From an uncultured Prevotella sp. (GTDB taxonomy: Bacteria > Bacteroidota > Bacteroidia > Bacteroidales > Bacteroidaceae): DNA of 16,583 nucleotides. The stretch spans positions 1 to 16,583 of the forward strand of contig CAJJWN010000056.1 in the NCBI GenBank assembly GCA_905196835.1, in the 5' to 3' direction. The position numbers and the translations under genes are program-made. Below are positions 14,884 to 16,583 of this stretch, one piece after another. The notes under the pieces were generated by a model. That model searched no databases. It saw nothing but the letters and a program-made list of their open reading frames with translations, and was not told the origin of the DNA. Each line of letters starts with the position of its first letter. The first letter of the stretch is position 1.

Positions 14884-16149
14884 ATGTCATATTTGTTTTC
14901 TTCAGAATCAGTGTCGGAAGGGCATCCCGACAAGGTTGCCGACCAGATATCAGACGCCATACTCGACCAGTTTTTAGCGTATGACAGCCATGCGCGCGTG
15001 GCCGTGGAGACGCTCGTAACCACGGGGCAGGTGGTCATCGCGGGCGAGGTGCGCAGCTCGGTGTACATCGACTTGCAGACCATAGCGCGCCGCGCAATCA
15101 AGCGCATAGGCTACACGAAGTCGGAATACCAGTTTGACGGCGACTCGTGCGGCATACTGAACGCCATCCACGAGCAGAGCGACGACATCAACCGGGGCGT
15201 TGACAACGGCGACGAGGAACAGCAGGGCGCCGGCGACCAGGGCATGATGTTCGGCTACGCCTGCAACGAGACGGAGAACTACATGCCCGTTACGCTCGAC
15301 CTGGCGCAGCTCATCATGCGCGTGCTGGCCGACATACGCAAGGAAGGCAAGCTCATGACTTACCTGCGGCCCGACGCGAAGAGCCAGGTGACCGTCGAAT
15401 ACTCTGACGACGGCACGCCGCTGCGCATCACCACAATCGTGGTGTCTACGCAGCACGACGAGTTCGACACGGACGACGCGCGGATGCTGGCACGCATAGA
15501 GGACGACGTCAAGAACATCCTCATGCCTCGCGTAAAGGCGCAAATACACTCGGAGAAGGTGCTCGCACTGTTTGGCGACGACATCGAATATCTTGTCAAC
15601 CCGACGGGCAAATTCGTCATCGGCGGCCCCAACGGCGACACCGGACTGACCGGCCGCAAAATCATTGTCGATACCTACGGAGGCCGCGGCGCACACGGCG
15701 GAGGCGCCTTCTCGGGCAAGGACTCGAGCAAAGTAGACCGCTCGGCGGCATACGCGGCGCGCCACATAGCCAAGAACATGGTGGCCGCGGGCGTGGCCGA
15801 CGAGATGCTTGTGCAGCTAAGCTACGCCATAGGCCGCGCGGAGCCGGTAAGCGTCTACGTGAACACCTACGGCAAGAGCCGCGTAGGCATGGCCGACGGC
15901 GAAATAGCAATGAAGATACAGCAGATGTTCGACCTTAGGCCGAAGGCCATCGAGCGCGAGCTGAAGCTGCGCCAGCCAATGTACGTGGAGACGGCCGCCT
16001 ACGGGCACATGGGCCGCAAGAACGAAGTCGTGAAAAAGACTTTCACCAGCCGTTACCACGAGGAGAAGACCATCGACGTTGAGCTGTTTACATGGGAAAA
16101 GCTTGACTTGGTGGACAAAATCCGCAAGGAGTTCGCCTTGGGGAATTAA
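14884..16149 (+). CDS. metK: S-adenosylmethionine synthetase
   Basis: A 421-residue methionine adenosyltransferase that makes S-adenosylmethionine from methionine and ATP; cytosolic, normally tetrameric. Motifs include SEGHPDKVADQISD (11-24) with the catalytic His14 and Mg-binding Asp16, GAGDQGMMFGYA (115-126), GGPNGDTGLTGRKI (247-260) and the phosphate-binding GGGAFSGKDSSKVDRSAAY (272-290). It is about 35 residues longer than the E. coli enzyme; as I recall, Bacteroidota enzymes are generally this long. The start MSYLFSSESVSEGHPDK is the usual N-terminus. It has its own promoter. The partial gene after it lies 133 bases downstream. Confidence 0.98.
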   Translation: MSYLFSSESVSEGHPDKVADQISDAILDQFLAYDSHARVAVETLVTTGQVVIAGEVRSSVYIDLQTIARRAIKRIGYTKSEYQFDGDSCGILNAIHEQSDDINRGVDNGDEEQQGAGDQGMMFGYACNETENYMPVTLDLAQLIMRVLADIRKEGKLMTYLRPDAKSQVTVEYSDDGTPLRITTIVVSTQHDEFDTDDARMLARIEDDVKNILMPRVKAQIHSEKVLALFGDDIEYLVNPTGKFVIGGPNGDTGLTGRKIIVDTYGGRGAHGGGAFSGKDSSKVDRSAAYAARHIAKNMVAAGVADEMLVQLSYAIGRAEPVSVYVNTYGKSRVGMADGEIAMKIQQMFDLRPKAIERELKLRQPMYVETAAYGHMGRKNEVVKKTFTSRYHEEKTIDVELFTWEKLDLVDKIRKEFALGN

Positions 16150-16173
16150 GAGTTAATAATTAAGAGTTAAGAA

Positions 16174-16210
16174 AATATGCCGGCGATGGCTTCGGCCTGG
16201 GCGGCATATT
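16174..16210 (+). terminator. Stem-loop after metK
   Basis: AATATGCCG (16174-16182) pairs with CGGCATATT (16202-16210) around a 19-base G/C-rich loop, 25 bases past the metK stop. There is no long T-run, so termination is uncertain. Just before it the word ATTAAGAGTTAA is repeated directly (16145-16169). Confidence 0.4.
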
Positions 16211-16282
16211 GCGACATTGCGACAGGCTCATTGGGCTGACCCGGCCCATTGGGCCAATTCGCCTTATTATAGGTAGCATAGA

Positions 16283-16583
16283 TGTTGTCACTTCAAGCAG
16301 ACACGCTCAGCCAGGCACACGCCGCCGCAAGCACCGACTCCGCAGCCGCGAAGCCGGCAAGGAAGGCCGTGCCGAGCGTGGCGGAGGTAAAAGCCCGCCT
16401 GCCTGAAGACGCCACTCCGGCGCAGCAGGACTCGGCTGTGCAGGCGGCAATCCCCGTAGAGAACACCCACCTTAGCACCCGACCCGACACTCTCTCGCTG
16501 CCCGGCATCAAGGAGTGGACCCGCCCCGGCGAGGTGACCGCCCCGGAGCATTACGTGAAGACGTACCTCGGGCGCGACACGCC
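16283..16583 (+). CDS. 5' end of an uncharacterised protein, possibly DUF4271; runs off the right edge
   Basis: An open frame of 100 codons from ATG 16283 to the window end with no stop; an in-frame TAG directly precedes the ATG, fixing the start. The first 50 residues are Ala/Ser/Lys-rich low complexity. Then come ATPAQQDSAVQAAIP, STRPDTLSLPG and TAPEHYVKTYLG, which look like real protein. From memory this pattern resembles the N-terminal region of Bacteroidota DUF4271 membrane proteins, in which membrane helices follow about residue 110; none is visible here because the gene is cut. G/C content and codon use match metK. The opposite-strand frames over this stretch are shadows. Confidence 0.6.

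Overview
The window looks like chromosomal DNA of a Bacteroidota bacterium, most likely Prevotella or a close relative. The signs are promoters of the TAnnTTTG (-7) type with few Shine-Dalgarno sites, high-GC-leaning coding sequence, glycan-degrading genes with AraC-type regulators, and intergenic clusters of AAAAGGCCGTCTTTT-like palindromes. That repeat signature and the genus assignment are inference from memory of such genomes; no search was run.

Region 240-4720 (minus strand) is a three-gene glycan-degradation operon. Read in transcription order it has a DUF1680-type beta-L-arabinofuranosidase-like enzyme (GH127/GH146 group), a right-handed beta-helix GH28-like enzyme, and a GH88 unsaturated glucuronyl hydrolase. 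The first two overlap by ATGA, the third follows after 21 bases, and all three appear to be exported. Two AraC-family regulators (5008-5964 and 6027-6935) lie directly upstream on the same strand. They are paralogues, and the N-terminus of the nearer one appears to have been rebuilt by a small inverted-repeat sequence. No SusC/SusD pair is in view.

Region 6936-8068 holds a gene-poor, repeat-rich stretch and a Nudix hydrolase. Region 8198-10426 is a compact Type II restriction-modification island: a controller (C) protein with a palindromic operator over its promoter, a MamI-like restriction endonuclease with a PD-(D/E)XK core and a zinc ribbon, and a convergent beta-class DNA adenine methyltransferase with its own promoter. 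It is visibly richer in A+T than the housekeeping genes around it and was probably acquired horizontally.

Region 10526-16583 is mostly core genome: an RluA-type pseudouridine synthase with a long coiled-coil N-terminal extension, enolase (eno), a small MNT-type nucleotidyltransferase, S-adenosylmethionine synthetase (metK), and the start of an exported or membrane protein that runs off the right edge (possibly DUF4271). metK supplies the methyl donor that the methyltransferase uses, but nothing suggests a regulatory link.

The intergenic regions carry the most unexplained signal. A composite repeat of about 85-100 bp, built of four palindromic modules in a fixed order, occurs in three well-preserved copies (7093-7174, 10526-10608, 14016-14112). 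A rearranged cluster (4917-4993) and a decayed remnant (66-103) also occur. There is also a 127-bp element with perfect 33-bp inverted termini (14648-14774), nested inverted repeats at 12284-12422, and a five-tract G-quadruplex motif at 13936-13974.
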